A stretch of DNA of 64,000 bases from QAMX01 sp964448855 (GCA_964448855.1 CAYUXI010000006.1:1-64000), one strand, 5' to 3'; shown: positions 5,652 through 14,214, counted from the stretch's first letter. Notes: generated by a model not told the origin, from the letters alone. Numbers and translations are program-made.

Positions 5652-7873
5652 TCTGCTCCTCCTCTGCCGGTTTCCTGCTTCTGCCGGTACGATGCAAACA
5701 GCGGAGACGGCTTTCGCACGGAAATCACCGTCAGCTCATGCATGGCTCGGGTCAGCGCGACATACAGCAGCTTTCCTTCGCCTTCGCCGTATTGTGCGCT
5801 GTTGGCCAGAATCACGCGGTCAAACTCCATGCCCTTTGCCAGGGCCAGCGGAATGATGCAGCGTCCCCGCTCATAGGCCATTCGGCTGTGATCGGCCAGA
5901 ATCAGGTTGCGGACGCGCTTGCTGCATTTGGCGTACAGCCGCCGCGCCTCCGCGTTCGTTTTGGTGATGACGGCGGTCGCCGTGTTGGGTGCGCCGGGCG
6001 CTTCCAGGAGGTCGCAGATGGCGTCCACCGCTTCACGCTCGTTTTCAGCCGTGACCCAGTTCACAGGTTGGCCATGGCGTTCGAACCAGGCCGACGTGTC
6101 ATGCTGTTCGACGACCGACCCGGCCAGCTCCATGATTTCCGCCGTTGAGCGATAGCTCTTGGTCAGGCGGCGAATGGCGCTCGATTTCCGTTGATAGATG
6201 GAGAGAATGGCCTCTCCGTCGTCCATGCCCATGCCGGTATTGACCAGCTGGTTGGTGTCGCCGAGCAGCGTCAGGCTGCAATTGGCAAATATGGCGGCAA
6301 AGATTTCATGCTGTGCGGGGCTGTAATCCTGCACCTCATCGATCACGACCTGCTTGATCGTTTTATCCGGCGGAATGGCTCCAAAGAGCGTCATCACCAG
6401 CAGGATGCCGACGCCGTCTTCGAATTTCAGCTTGTCCCGGAGCGACATTTCGCGCACGGTTTCCGTCAGCTGTGTTTTTTCTTCCTCGTTCAGCAGATTC
6501 GACGTCCGGACGGCATACAGCAGCGCTTTGCGGTACAGCTCGCGGAAGTCAATTTCCGTGAACTGCCGGATGCGTTTCAGTGCCAGACCGGCGGCATCGC
6601 GGAATGCGTGCTGCACCTGCTGGTCGATATGCGTCTCGCCCTCGGACGGGTTGGCACGGAGCAGCTCTTCTTTTTTGGCCACGCAGTATCGGCGGCGGAG
6701 CGGCTTCATGCGCCGGGCGACTTCGTCGTAAATCGCCTGCAGGCGATCCATGCGGTTCATGTGGGCATAGCGGACGGCATACAGGTTGGCCAGCTGTCCG
6801 GCGGACAGAATCCGTTCACCCTGAAACGTCAGGTCGCGGAAGGGCGGGAGGTAGTTTTCCAAAAAGCTGCGGACGCTTTTGGGGAATTCCGGGCTCCCCT
6901 TCAGGCGAATACCGAGGCGGCGTATGCGATTGGCAGGCGTGTCGGCGGCGGTAGCTAGGAATTCCACCTGTTCGTACATTTCCAGCACCGAGACGCCGCA
7001 GTATTTCCGGATCATATCGGCAAACGTCGTCGTCTGCGCTTCATCCTCGCCCAGCTCCGGCAGAACGCCGGCGATATAGTTGGAAAAGAGGTCATTGGGC
7101 GAAAAGATCAGAACATTTTTCGATTTCAGCTTTTTGCGGTCGCGGTACAGCAGATACGCCACGCGGTGCAGTGCAATGCTGGTTTTGCCGCTTCCGGCCG
7201 GCCCCAGCACGAGGAGCAGCTCATGGTCGCTGTCGCGGATGACCTGATTCTGTTCGCGTTGGATGGTGGAGACGATGGTTTTCATCTGGTCGCTGGAATC
7301 GCCGCCCAGCACGTTCAGCAGGATGCTGTCATCGATGCGGACGTCCGAATCAATGGCCAGTTTCAGCTCGCCCTGTTCAATTTCATATTGCCGGAGGCGC
7401 AGCACTTCGCAGGGAACGGAGCCGTCCGGCCCTTCATAGCTGGTCATTCCGACGCCGTTTTCATAGAACAGACCGGCCACCGGTGTTCGCCAGTCGCAGA
7501 CAGCCGACGTATAATCGGCGCGCATCAGGTTGGCCAATCCGATATACACCGTTTCCTCTGCGCCGGACGGCTCCCGGAAATCCACGCGGCCAAAATACGG
7601 CTTTTCCTGCATTTTTTCCAGCACGGCGCGGCGGTGCGATGCATCATTGAGCTGCATTTCGCTGTGCGTCACTTCGCTCAGCTGTGCGGAGAGCTCCGCG
7701 ACATCGTCGAAGGTGCGAACCTGCTGCGGCAGCTCCTGCCACATATATTTGGCGCGGTCATGCAGCTCGGAATGCAGGCTGGACTGGTTCTGATCCAGCT
7801 TGCGGAGCTCTTCCTGAATCAGTGCGAGCGTATCCGCCAGTTTGTTCTGTTCTTCCTGTTCCGGTGATTTCAT
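5648..7873 (-). CDS. helD: HelD-type UvrD/Rep-like ATPase (RNA polymerase recycling factor)
   Basis: The start is ATG 7873, with AGAGGAGG upstream. The 741-residue product begins with a long coiled coil (about 1-80), typical of HelD and used to enter RNA polymerase channels. Helicase motifs follow: GPAGSGKTSIAL (Walker A), VIDEVQDYSPAQ (Walker B), LGDTNQLVN, KSYRSTAEI and LLYVALTRAMHEL (motif VI). HelD frees stalled RNA polymerase from DNA and the sigma/core complex using ATP. It is first in a two-gene operon with mrnC, behind a near-consensus promoter. A general UvrD-like DNA helicase is the alternative, but the N-terminal arm favours HelD. Confidence 0.9.
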   Translation of the reverse strand: MKSPEQEEQNKLADTLALIQEELRKLDQNQSSLHSELHDRAKYMWQELPQQVRTFDDVAELSAQLSEVTHSEMQLNDASHRRAVLEKMQEKPYFGRVDFREPSGAEETVYIGLANLMRADYTSAVCDWRTPVAGLFYENGVGMTSYEGPDGSVPCEVLRLRQYEIEQGELKLAIDSDVRIDDSILLNVLGGDSSDQMKTIVSTIQREQNQVIRDSDHELLLVLGPAGSGKTSIALHRVAYLLYRDRKKLKSKNVLIFSPNDLFSNYIAGVLPELGEDEAQTTTFADMIRKYCGVSVLEMYEQVEFLATAADTPANRIRRLGIRLKGSPEFPKSVRSFLENYLPPFRDLTFQGERILSAGQLANLYAVRYAHMNRMDRLQAIYDEVARRMKPLRRRYCVAKKEELLRANPSEGETHIDQQVQHAFRDAAGLALKRIRQFTEIDFRELYRKALLYAVRTSNLLNEEEKTQLTETVREMSLRDKLKFEDGVGILLVMTLFGAIPPDKTIKQVVIDEVQDYSPAQHEIFAAIFANCSLTLLGDTNQLVNTGMGMDDGEAILSIYQRKSSAIRRLTKSYRSTAEIMELAGSVVEQHDTSAWFERHGQPVNWVTAENEREAVDAICDLLEAPGAPNTATAVITKTNAEARRLYAKCSKRVRNLILADHSRMAYERGRCIIPLALAKGMEFDRVILANSAQYGEGEGKLLYVALTRAMHELTVISVRKPSPLFASYRQKQETGRGGAE

Positions 7874-7935
7874 CCGTTCGTCGCCTCCTCTGTCTGTGAT
7901 CGTCTGATGCTGTTTTTCCAACGGCAGTGAAGGAT

Positions 7936-7964
7936 ATTATAACATATTGCGCCGGAAACGTCAA
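7936..7964 (-). promoter_or_regulatory. helD promoter
   Basis: Minus strand: -35 TTGACG (7959-7964), 17-bp spacer, -10 TATAAT (7936-7941). Its -35 lies only three bases from the -35 of the divergent promoter, so the two should compete or share regulators. Confidence 0.85.
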
Positions 7965-7967
7965 TCC

Positions 7968-7996
7968 TTGTGATGAATCGTCAGATATGGTATAAT
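7968..7996 (+). promoter_or_regulatory. Promoter of the GH95 fucosidase gene
   Basis: -35 TTGTGA (7968-7973), 17-bp spacer, -10 TATAAT (7991-7996). The leader is about 90 nt and contains an ATGCGG/CCGCAT hairpin. Confidence 0.8.
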
Positions 7997-8092
7997 GAAT
8001 ACAGGGGACGCCTGGACCATGCGGCGTTTTCCCCGCATCGGGGCGTTTGCATAAGCGCTCCGGCTTTTGCAAAAAAGGAGGCACCGGCTTTT

Positions 8093-10348
8093 ATGACGAA
8101 TCACGCATTTTGGCTACAGACGCCGCCATCCGAATGGAAGGAAGGGCTTTTGCTCGGGAACGGTCGGCTGGGCGTCAACGTATGCGGTCAGCCGCTGGCG
8201 GAGCGGCTGGCGTTGAATCATGAGTGGCTGTACACCGGGCAATACCGCGACCGCTCCATTCTCCCGCCGCCGGAGGGCGCACTAGCGACCATCCGTGCGG
8301 AGCTGGCCGCCGGTCATTTCGTCGAGGCCACGCGGCTGGCCAACGACAGCTTTTCGCCGACCGGCGGGCGTTCGCCGGATGGTTTGCCCGCCCGCATTGA
8401 CCCCTATCAGCCGGCGGGGGATCTCCTGCTGTTTGACCGTGCGGGCAGTGCCGTTCGGAATTACCGGCGCTCGCTCTCCTTTTCGGATGCCTGTGCGACG
8501 GTCACATATCACAACGGCTGCAGCGCGGTTCAGAAGCGCGTCTTCTGTCAATACCCGGCCGGAGCGGTGTATACCGAGCTGACAGCCTCCGGCGGTGCGC
8601 TCGATTTTGCAATCGCCCTGACCCGGACGGCGGATCCGCATTGCACCGTGGCGTACAGCGCATCAGTGCAGGGCGGCGTGGGGTGTTTGACCTTGTCCGG
8701 CCAGTTTGACGGCGGGATTCGCTTTGCCATCCGCGCTCACATCTTCGTAGACGGTATTTTGGAGGTGCAGGGTGATCATCTGCACCTGTTTGATGCAGAG
8801 CGGGCGGTGATCGTTTTGAACATTGGCACATCCGCCACCGGGCTGATTCCGGAGCAGGAAGCCGATTTGCCGGCGGAATATCCGGACATCGAAGCGGTTT
8901 TTGCGCGCCATCGCGATGCGTTTTCGGAGCGATACGATCGCGCTTCCATCGCCATCGGTTCGGAGGAGCTGCCCGACGCCGATCTGGCCGAGCGGCTGTC
9001 TGCCTACCGCGCCGGGCGGGATGTGACGCTGCCTGTGCTCTATTTCCACTTTGGCCGTTACCTTCTGCTGTCCTCGGCGGGAACGCTCCCGCCCAATTTG
9101 CAGGGCATCTGGAACGAATCGCTGAACCCGCCCTGGGATGCCGATTTTCATTTGGACATCAATTTGCAGATGAACTACTGGATGTCGCAGGTTGCAGCGC
9201 TATCGGAGACGGATGAGGCGCTGTTTGCCTGGGTGGAGCGGCTGCTGCCCTCTGCTCGGGAAGCTGCCCGCCGGCTGTATGGCTGCCGCGGGATTGTCTT
9301 CCCGCTCCAGACGGATGCCTGGAGCCGCGCCACGCCGGAAGCATACGGCTGGGCAGTCACGACCTGCTGTGCCCCCTGGCTGGCGCTGCACTATTGGGAG
9401 CACTATGCTTTTTCGATGGATCTCGATTTCCTGCGCACACGCGCCTATCCGTTTTTCAAGGAATGTGCCGCCTTTTATGAGGACTATCTCTGTTCGGAGC
9501 CGGACGGTTCCCTTTCCCTTGCGCCGAGCCAGTCGCCCGAGAATTTTCTGAAGGGCTGTGAAGCATTTCCGGTCACGATTGTCCGGAATGCAACGGTCGA
9601 TCTGGAATTCTGCACGATCGTCCTCTCGCTCTGCATCCGATCCTCCGAGCTTTTACAGGTGGACGATGCGCAGCGCGTTGTCTGGCAAGCCATGCTGACG
9701 AAGCTGCCACCATTTCAGATCGGTTCCGCCGGTCAGCTGCTGGAATATGACCGGGAATACGAGGAGGGCGAGCCCGGCCATCGCCACGTCTCCCATCTGA
9801 TCGGCGTCTACCCCGCCGCGCTCTTTACCCGGGAAACTGCACCGGAGCTGCTGGCCGCAGCCAGAACGTCCCTGATTCGCCGGTTATCCTGCGGCGGTGG
9901 GCATACCGGTTGGAGCCGCGCCTGGACGGCGTGTCTGTTTGCGCGGTTCGGCGATGCTTCGGAAGCCTACCGCCATCTACAGGCGCTGATCTGCGATTTT
10001 GCCACGGATTCCCTGCTGGATCTTCATCCACCGCGCATTTTCCAGATTGACGGCAATTTTGGCGGCGCTGCGGCGGTCTGTGAAATGCTGGTGCAGAGCC
10101 ACGGCTCCGCCGTGCAGCTGCTGCCGGCCTGTCCGGCTGAATGGCGCGACGGCCGTGTTTCCGGCCTTCGGGTGCGGGGTGGCTTTTCCCTCGACTTTTC
10201 CTGGGAGGATGGGTGCGTTACGGCGCTCACGGTTCACGGTTCGGGCATCTGCCGCATCTCGGCGGATTCGCCGCTTTCGCCTTCGCTCACTGCACGGCGC
10301 TGCGAGGATGGGCTACTCTGTGTGGCTGGCGGTCAGACGCTTACCTGA
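8093..10348 (+). CDS. Glycoside hydrolase family 95 (alpha-L-fucosidase type)
   Basis: The start is ATG 8093 with AAAGGAGG upstream; a longer in-frame start at 7970 overlaps the promoter. The 751-residue length is normal for GH95. Seen: N-terminal beta domain with LLGNGRLGVNV (about 20-30), PPNLQGIWNESLNPPWD and HLDINLQMNYW near 340-365 (the Asn pair that activates water in family members), LAPSQSPEN near 480 (region of the general acid Glu), HRHVSHLIG near 565, and QIDGNFGGAAAV (conserved Asp) near 650. GH95 inverting enzymes remove alpha-1,2-linked L-fucose, and some act on L-galactose. There is no signal peptide, so it should act on imported oligosaccharides in the cytoplasm. It stands alone between its promoter and terminator, with no transporter nearby. 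Confidence 0.9.
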   Translation: MTNHAFWLQTPPSEWKEGLLLGNGRLGVNVCGQPLAERLALNHEWLYTGQYRDRSILPPPEGALATIRAELAAGHFVEATRLANDSFSPTGGRSPDGLPARIDPYQPAGDLLLFDRAGSAVRNYRRSLSFSDACATVTYHNGCSAVQKRVFCQYPAGAVYTELTASGGALDFAIALTRTADPHCTVAYSASVQGGVGCLTLSGQFDGGIRFAIRAHIFVDGILEVQGDHLHLFDAERAVIVLNIGTSATGLIPEQEADLPAEYPDIEAVFARHRDAFSERYDRASIAIGSEELPDADLAERLSAYRAGRDVTLPVLYFHFGRYLLLSSAGTLPPNLQGIWNESLNPPWDADFHLDINLQMNYWMSQVAALSETDEALFAWVERLLPSAREAARRLYGCRGIVFPLQTDAWSRATPEAYGWAVTTCCAPWLALHYWEHYAFSMDLDFLRTRAYPFFKECAAFYEDYLCSEPDGSLSLAPSQSPENFLKGCEAFPVTIVRNATVDLEFCTIVLSLCIRSSELLQVDDAQRVVWQAMLTKLPPFQIGSAGQLLEYDREYEEGEPGHRHVSHLIGVYPAALFTRETAPELLAAARTSLIRRLSCGGGHTGWSRAWTACLFARFGDASEAYRHLQALICDFATDSLLDLHPPRIFQIDGNFGGAAAVCEMLVQSHGSAVQLLPACPAEWRDGRVSGLRVRGGFSLDFSWEDGCVTALTVHGSGICRISADSPLSPSLTARRCEDGLLCVAGGQTLT

Positions 10349-10422
10349 CTGCTGCATAGCACCGCTGTACCGATCTGTGCGGGGGTGCCATGTCCAGCCC
10401 AACCGACACACTTCGTTTTTCC

Positions 10423-10464
10423 TGCCAATCCGGCGGTTTGCAGCCGTCGGATTGGCATTTTTTT
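10423..10464 (+). terminator. Terminator after the GH95 gene
   Basis: TGCCAATCCG (10423-10432) pairs with CGGATTGGCA (10448-10457), followed by a seven-T run. Confidence 0.9.
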
Positions 10465-10494
10465 CGTTGTCGGCAAAATCCACAACCGCACGAG

Positions 10495-10508
10495 TTAGCG
10501 CACGCTAA
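10495..10508. promoter_or_regulatory. feo operator-like palindrome 1
   Basis: TTAGCGCACGCTAA, extended by a flanking G/C pair. It is centred about 65 bp upstream of the -35 and shares the TTAG-N6-CTAA design with two further copies. Confidence 0.65.
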
Positions 10509-10565
10509 CGCATTGTTCATGATGCCAAAGATGCAATTGTTCCCCTTTTTTCCGCCATTTTCCGC

Positions 10566-10594
10566 TTGACAAACCGTTCGAAGTGGTGTATGAT
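10566..10594 (+). promoter_or_regulatory. Promoter of the feo operon
   Basis: TTGACA (10566-10571), 17-bp spacer, TATGAT (10589-10594). The transcript should start near 10601, inside palindrome 2, giving a leader of about 100 nt. The rest of the 350-bp gap before feoA is the terminator at 10423-10464 and the three palindromes. Confidence 0.85.
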
Positions 10595-10603
10595 ATTGGT
10601 TGG

Positions 10604-10617
10604 TTAGCCAAGGCTAA
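10604..10617. promoter_or_regulatory. feo operator-like palindrome 2
   Basis: TTAGCCAAGGCTAA lies just after the -10 at the expected transcription start, a position suited to repression. Confidence 0.75.
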
Positions 10618-10637
10618 TCCTTATTTTATGCATTCGG

Positions 10638-10651
10638 TTAGTTGTAACTAA
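10638..10651. promoter_or_regulatory. feo operator-like palindrome 3
   Basis: TTAGTTGTAACTAA has its centre 34 bp, about three helical turns, downstream of the centre of palindrome 2. Confidence 0.7.
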
Positions 10652-10700
10652 TATCAATCGCATACGCTTTGGCGCACAGCAGGAAGGAGCGTGGTGCTGC

Positions 10701-10913
10701 ATGATGCCTCTGGTGCTTGCAGACGCCGGTGAAGAGAATATCATTCAGAAGGTCGGGGGAAGTCCCGAAGTGAAGAAGCACCTGGAGAATCTCGGATTTG
10801 TCGTCGGGGGCAGCGTGACCATTGTCAACGCGCTGGGCGGCAACGTGATTGTCAAGGTCAAGGAGTCACGGGTCGCCATCAGCGAAGAAATGGCTCGAAA
10901 GATTATGGTTTAG
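10701..10913 (+). CDS. feoA: FeoA family protein (first copy)
   Basis: A 70-residue single FeoA domain with an SH3-like fold; GGSPEVKKHLENLGFVVGGSVTIV matches the family core. FeoA is a small cytoplasmic partner of FeoB in ferrous iron uptake and is thought to modulate the G domain. AGGAG lies 11 bases before the ATG. It is the first gene of the operon and is followed after 41 bp by a second, different FeoA. Duplicated feoA genes are common in Clostridia. Confidence 0.9.
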   Translation: MMPLVLADAGEENIIQKVGGSPEVKKHLENLGFVVGGSVTIVNALGGNVIVKVKESRVAISEEMARKIMV

Positions 10914-10954
10914 GATTCACGAAAAAAATATCCGATTCAAAGGAGGATACAGAT

Positions 10955-11176
10955 ATGAAAACGCTCAGAAATGCCAAGATTGGCGATACGGTCAAAGTGG
11001 TTCGCCTGCATGGTGAGGGTGCCGTCAAGCGGCGCATCATGGATATGGGAATCACGCGGGGCGTGACCCTGTCCGTTCGGAAGGTTGCCCCGCTCGGCGA
11101 CCCCATTGAAATCACCGTTCGCGGCTATGAGCTGTCGCTCAGAAAAGTGGACGCTGAAATGATCGAGATTGAATAA
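10955..11176 (+). CDS. feoA: FeoA family protein (second copy)
   Basis: A 73-residue FeoA domain: VVRLHGEGAVKRRIMDMGITRGVTL is the typical core and DPIEITVRGYELSLRK the conserved C-terminal strand. It is closer to textbook FeoA than the first copy. An AAAGGAGGA site precedes it. Encoded 41 bp before feoB, it is the likelier direct FeoB partner. Confidence 0.93.
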   Translation: MKTLRNAKIGDTVKVVRLHGEGAVKRRIMDMGITRGVTLSVRKVAPLGDPIEITVRGYELSLRKVDAEMIEIE

Positions 11177-11217
11177 TGTACGGATGCCGTACCTGACAGA
11201 AAGAGAGGATTTCAGAG

Positions 11218-13707
11218 ATGGATGTACGAATTGCTCTTGCCGGGAACCCAAACTCCGGTAAGACGACCCTGTTCAACGCGTTGACCGGTTCCAACCAGTT
11301 TGTCGGGAACTGGCCGGGCGTTACCGTTGAGAAAAAAGAAGGCAAGCTCAAAAAGCACGAGGGGGTCATCATCACCGACCTGCCGGGGATTTATTCCCTC
11401 TCCCCCTACACGCTGGAGGAAGTTGTCGCGCGGAACTATCTGATCGACGAACGCCCCAACGCCATTTTGAACATCATTGACGGTACCAACCTGGAGCGCA
11501 ACCTGTATCTGACCACACAGCTGACGGAGCTTGGCATTCCAGTGGTTGTTGCGATCAACATGATGGACGTTGTCCGGAAGAATGGCGACCGCATCAACAC
11601 GGCGGAGCTGTCCCGGCAGCTGGGCTGTCCGGTTGTTGAAATTTCCGCATTGAAGGGCACCGGCGTCATGGAAGCGGCCACAGCGGCCATTCAGGCGGCC
11701 AAGGGCGGGAAAACCGTTCCGATGCACACCTTCTCCGGTTCCGTTGAGCACGCGATTGCACACATTGAAGAGGCGGCTGTCCACGGTCTCCCGGAGGAGC
11801 AGCAGAGATGGTACGCCATCAAGATTTTTGAGCGCGACAGTCAGGTGCTGTCGGCGCGTTCCATCGATCCGGCGGTGCTGTCGCACATTGAGAGCGACAT
11901 TCGCGCGGTGGAAGCGGAGCTGGATGACGATGCGGAATCGATCATTACCAACGAGCGCTATCTGTACATTGCCACAGTGATCAAGGCGTGCTACCAGAAA
12001 AAGAATCACAACAAGCTCTCCACCTCCGACCGCATCGACAAAATCGTCACGAACCGCTGGCTGGGACTTCCAATCTTTGCCATTGTGATGTTCCTTGTGT
12101 ATTATCTCTCCATGGTCACAGTCGGCAGCATGGCGACCGACTGGGTGAATGACGGCGTGTTCGGCGACGGCTGGCATCTGTTTGGCATCGGTTCAGCCGC
12201 AGCGGAAGAAGCCTCCGGCGCATACGAAGATGCATTGAACGCCATCAACGGCTTTGTCGAAGTGGACCCGGAAGGCGAAGATTTTGACGCAGATGCCGTT
12301 CTGGCAGAAATCAAGTCGTTCCAGACAGATGACACCTCCGCCAGCATCACGCTGGAGGATGAAGAAACGCTGGCCGAGTCTGAATGGACTGTTTACTACG
12401 ACACCATTCCGTCCGATGCCGATGAAGAATCCACAATCGGTGTTTCCTATCTGGAAGCCGTCGAATATTTCGAAGCCAACGGCTTTGACGCACCGGATCC
12501 GGCCGATTCCGGCGTCTGGGTCCCCGGCATCCCCGTTCTGGTTGGCGACCTGCTGGACAGCGCCAACGCTCCGGACTGGCTCGCCGGTCTGATCAACGAC
12601 GGCATTGTCGCCGGTGTCGGCGCCGTTCTCGGCTTTGTCCCGCAGATGCTCGTGCTCTTCCTCCTGCTCGCATTCCTCGAAGCATGCGGCTATATGGCGC
12701 GTATCGCGTTCGTCCTCGACCGCATTTTCCGCAAATTCGGTCTGTCGGGCAAGTCCTTCATCCCGATGCTGATCGGCACCGGCTGCGGCATTCCGGGTAT
12801 CATGGCCTCGCGTACCATTGAAAACGAACGCGACCGCCGCATGACGATCATGACCACCACGTTCATCCCCTGCGGCGCAAAGGTGCCCTTCATCGCCATG
12901 ATTGCCGGTGCGCTTTTCGGCAACTCGGCCTGGGTTTCCACCTCCGCCTACTTCATTGGTATGCTCGCCATCATCATTTCCGGTATCATCCTGAAGAAAA
13001 CGCGGATGTTCGCCGGGGATCCGGCTCCGTTTGTCATGGAGCTTCCGGCCTACCACTGGCCGACACTCGGCAACGTTCTCCGTTCCATGTGGGAGCGCGG
13101 CTGGTCGTTCATCAAGAAAGCCGGGACAATCATCCTCCTGTCCACGATTTTCGTCTGGTTCGCCACCTACTTCGGTTGGGCCGAAGACGGATTCCGGATG
13201 CTGACGGAGGACGAAATTGACTGCTCCATCCTCGCAAAGATCGGTGGCGCGATTGCCTGGATTTTTGCACCGCTCGGCTGGGGCAACTGGCAGGCCGCTG
13301 TCGCTTCGATCACCGGTCTGGTCGCCAAGGAAAACATCGTCGGCACGCTCGGCATTCTCTACGGCGGCGGAGACGGTTCCGTCTATCAGGCGCTGGCCGC
13401 TGCATTCACCGGTCTGACCGCCTATTCCTTCCTCATCTTCAACCTGCTGTGCGCCCCGTGCTTTGCAGCCATCGGTGCCATCCGTCGTGAAATGAACAAC
13501 GCCAAATGGACATGGTTCGCCATTGGTTATCAGTGCGGCTTCGCCTATGTGATTTCGCTGATGGTCAATCAGTTCGGCGGTATCTTCACAGGAAACGTCT
13601 CCGTGATCGGTCTGATCGTCGCCTTTGCCCTGCTGGCCGGTATGATCTATCTGCTCTTCCGTCCGTATCATGAAGCCACCACGTTGAAGAAAAACGTCAG
13701 AGTGTAA
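11218..13707 (+). CDS. feoB: Ferrous iron transporter FeoB
   Basis: An 829-residue inner-membrane transporter. The N-terminal GTPase has GNPNSGKTTLFN (G1, residues 8-19), the VGNWPGVTVE switch, DLPGIYSL (G3) and the NMMD motif (G4). A helical regulatory domain follows, then the membrane part from about residue 282 with Gate motifs (ACGYMARIAFVLDR, GTGCGIPGIMASRT, FIPCGAKVPF). An acidic segment of about 110 residues (roughly 328-435) separates the first membrane helix from the next and should lie outside the cell; most FeoB proteins have a short loop here. It sits in an operon with two feoA genes and a Cys-rich peptide, and imports Fe2+ under anaerobic conditions. Confidence 0.97.
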   Translation: MDVRIALAGNPNSGKTTLFNALTGSNQFVGNWPGVTVEKKEGKLKKHEGVIITDLPGIYSLSPYTLEEVVARNYLIDERPNAILNIIDGTNLERNLYLTTQLTELGIPVVVAINMMDVVRKNGDRINTAELSRQLGCPVVEISALKGTGVMEAATAAIQAAKGGKTVPMHTFSGSVEHAIAHIEEAAVHGLPEEQQRWYAIKIFERDSQVLSARSIDPAVLSHIESDIRAVEAELDDDAESIITNERYLYIATVIKACYQKKNHNKLSTSDRIDKIVTNRWLGLPIFAIVMFLVYYLSMVTVGSMATDWVNDGVFGDGWHLFGIGSAAAEEASGAYEDALNAINGFVEVDPEGEDFDADAVLAEIKSFQTDDTSASITLEDEETLAESEWTVYYDTIPSDADEESTIGVSYLEAVEYFEANGFDAPDPADSGVWVPGIPVLVGDLLDSANAPDWLAGLINDGIVAGVGAVLGFVPQMLVLFLLLAFLEACGYMARIAFVLDRIFRKFGLSGKSFIPMLIGTGCGIPGIMASRTIENERDRRMTIMTTTFIPCGAKVPFIAMIAGALFGNSAWVSTSAYFIGMLAIIISGIILKKTRMFAGDPAPFVMELPAYHWPTLGNVLRSMWERGWSFIKKAGTIILLSTIFVWFATYFGWAEDGFRMLTEDEIDCSILAKIGGAIAWIFAPLGWGNWQAAVASITGLVAKENIVGTLGILYGGGDGSVYQALAAAFTGLTAYSFLIFNLLCAPCFAAIGAIRREMNNAKWTWFAIGYQCGFAYVISLMVNQFGGIFTGNVSVIGLIVAFALLAGMIYLLFRPYHEATTLKKNVRV

Positions 13708-13734
13708 ATCCCATTTTGAAAAGGAGTCCCGCTT

Positions 13735-13905
13735 ATGTTCTCATGGATTGCTGCAAACATCGGAACCATTCTCATCTGTCTGGTTCTCCTGTTGGTTGTT
13801 GCCGCCATCGTCCTCGTTCTCATCCGTGACCGCAAAAAAGGCAAATCCCCCTGCGGCGGCAATTGTGCTCACTGTGCAATGTCCGGCTCCTGTCATAAAA
13901 CCTGA
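13735..13905 (+). CDS. FeoB-associated Cys-rich membrane protein
   Basis: A 56-residue product with AAAAGGAG before the ATG. Residues 8-30 are one membrane helix, followed by a basic stretch RDRKKGK and a cytoplasmic or surface tail with four Cys (SPCGGNCAHCAMSGSCHK). This matches the small Cys-rich peptides that follow feoB in many Firmicutes and are proposed to hand over iron. It is 27 bp after feoB and directly before the operon terminator. Confidence 0.85.
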   Translation: MFSWIAANIGTILICLVLLLVVAAIVLVLIRDRKKGKSPCGGNCAHCAMSGSCHKT

Positions 13906-13910
13906 CACAG

Positions 13911-13946
13911 CAGAGGCGCATCCGCTCCGGGTGCGCCTCTGTTTTT
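13911..13946 (+). terminator. Terminator of the feo operon
   Basis: CAGAGGCGCA (13911-13920) pairs with TGCGCCTCTG (13932-13941), followed by five Ts. Confidence 0.92.
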
Positions 13947-13989
13947 ACCCACAATCCAACCAAGGGCAGCAGAAAGTGAGGTGGAATTC

Positions 13990-14208
13990 ATGCTGAAAAT
14001 CACGTTGAAAATCGATGGAATGATGTGTGGAATGTGCGAAGCGCACATCAACGACGCCATTCGCAGCCATTTCCCGGCGAAAAAGGTTTCGTCTTCGCGT
14101 CGAAAAGGCGAGACGGTCTTTTATATGGCAGAAGCGCCGGACATGGAGCGGCTACAGGCCGTCCTGCACGAGACCGGCTACGAGCTGAAGGGCGTGACGG
14201 TTTCATAG
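13990..14208 (+). CDS. Heavy-metal-associated (HMA) domain peptide
   Basis: The start is ATG 13990 with GAGGTGG before it; GTG at 13981 is in frame but weaker. The 72-residue protein is a single ferredoxin-like HMA domain with the metal motif GMMCGMCEAHIND (Cys pair spaced CxxC, near residues 12-15). Such proteins carry Cu(I), Zn or similar metals. The LKITLKIDGM start is classical, but the middle (KVSSSRRKGETVFY) is unusually basic. No promoter is visible between it and the feo terminator, so it may be read through from feo, or from a promoter I cannot see. No partner P-type ATPase is in the window. Confidence 0.8.
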   Translation: MLKITLKIDGMMCGMCEAHINDAIRSHFPAKKVSSSRRKGETVFYMAEAPDMERLQAVLHETGYELKGVTVS

Positions 14209-14214
14209 AGGCTC

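Noticed and set aside
5537..6958. Overlapping plus-strand frames opposite helD
   Set aside because: All lie within helD and have no family match.
12193..13671. 492-codon open frame opposite feoB
   Set aside because: Antisense to a clearly conserved gene; such frames are common in G+C-rich DNA with strong codon bias.
13911..13946. Metal riboswitch before the HMA gene
   Set aside because: It is a simple terminator stem with a T run.
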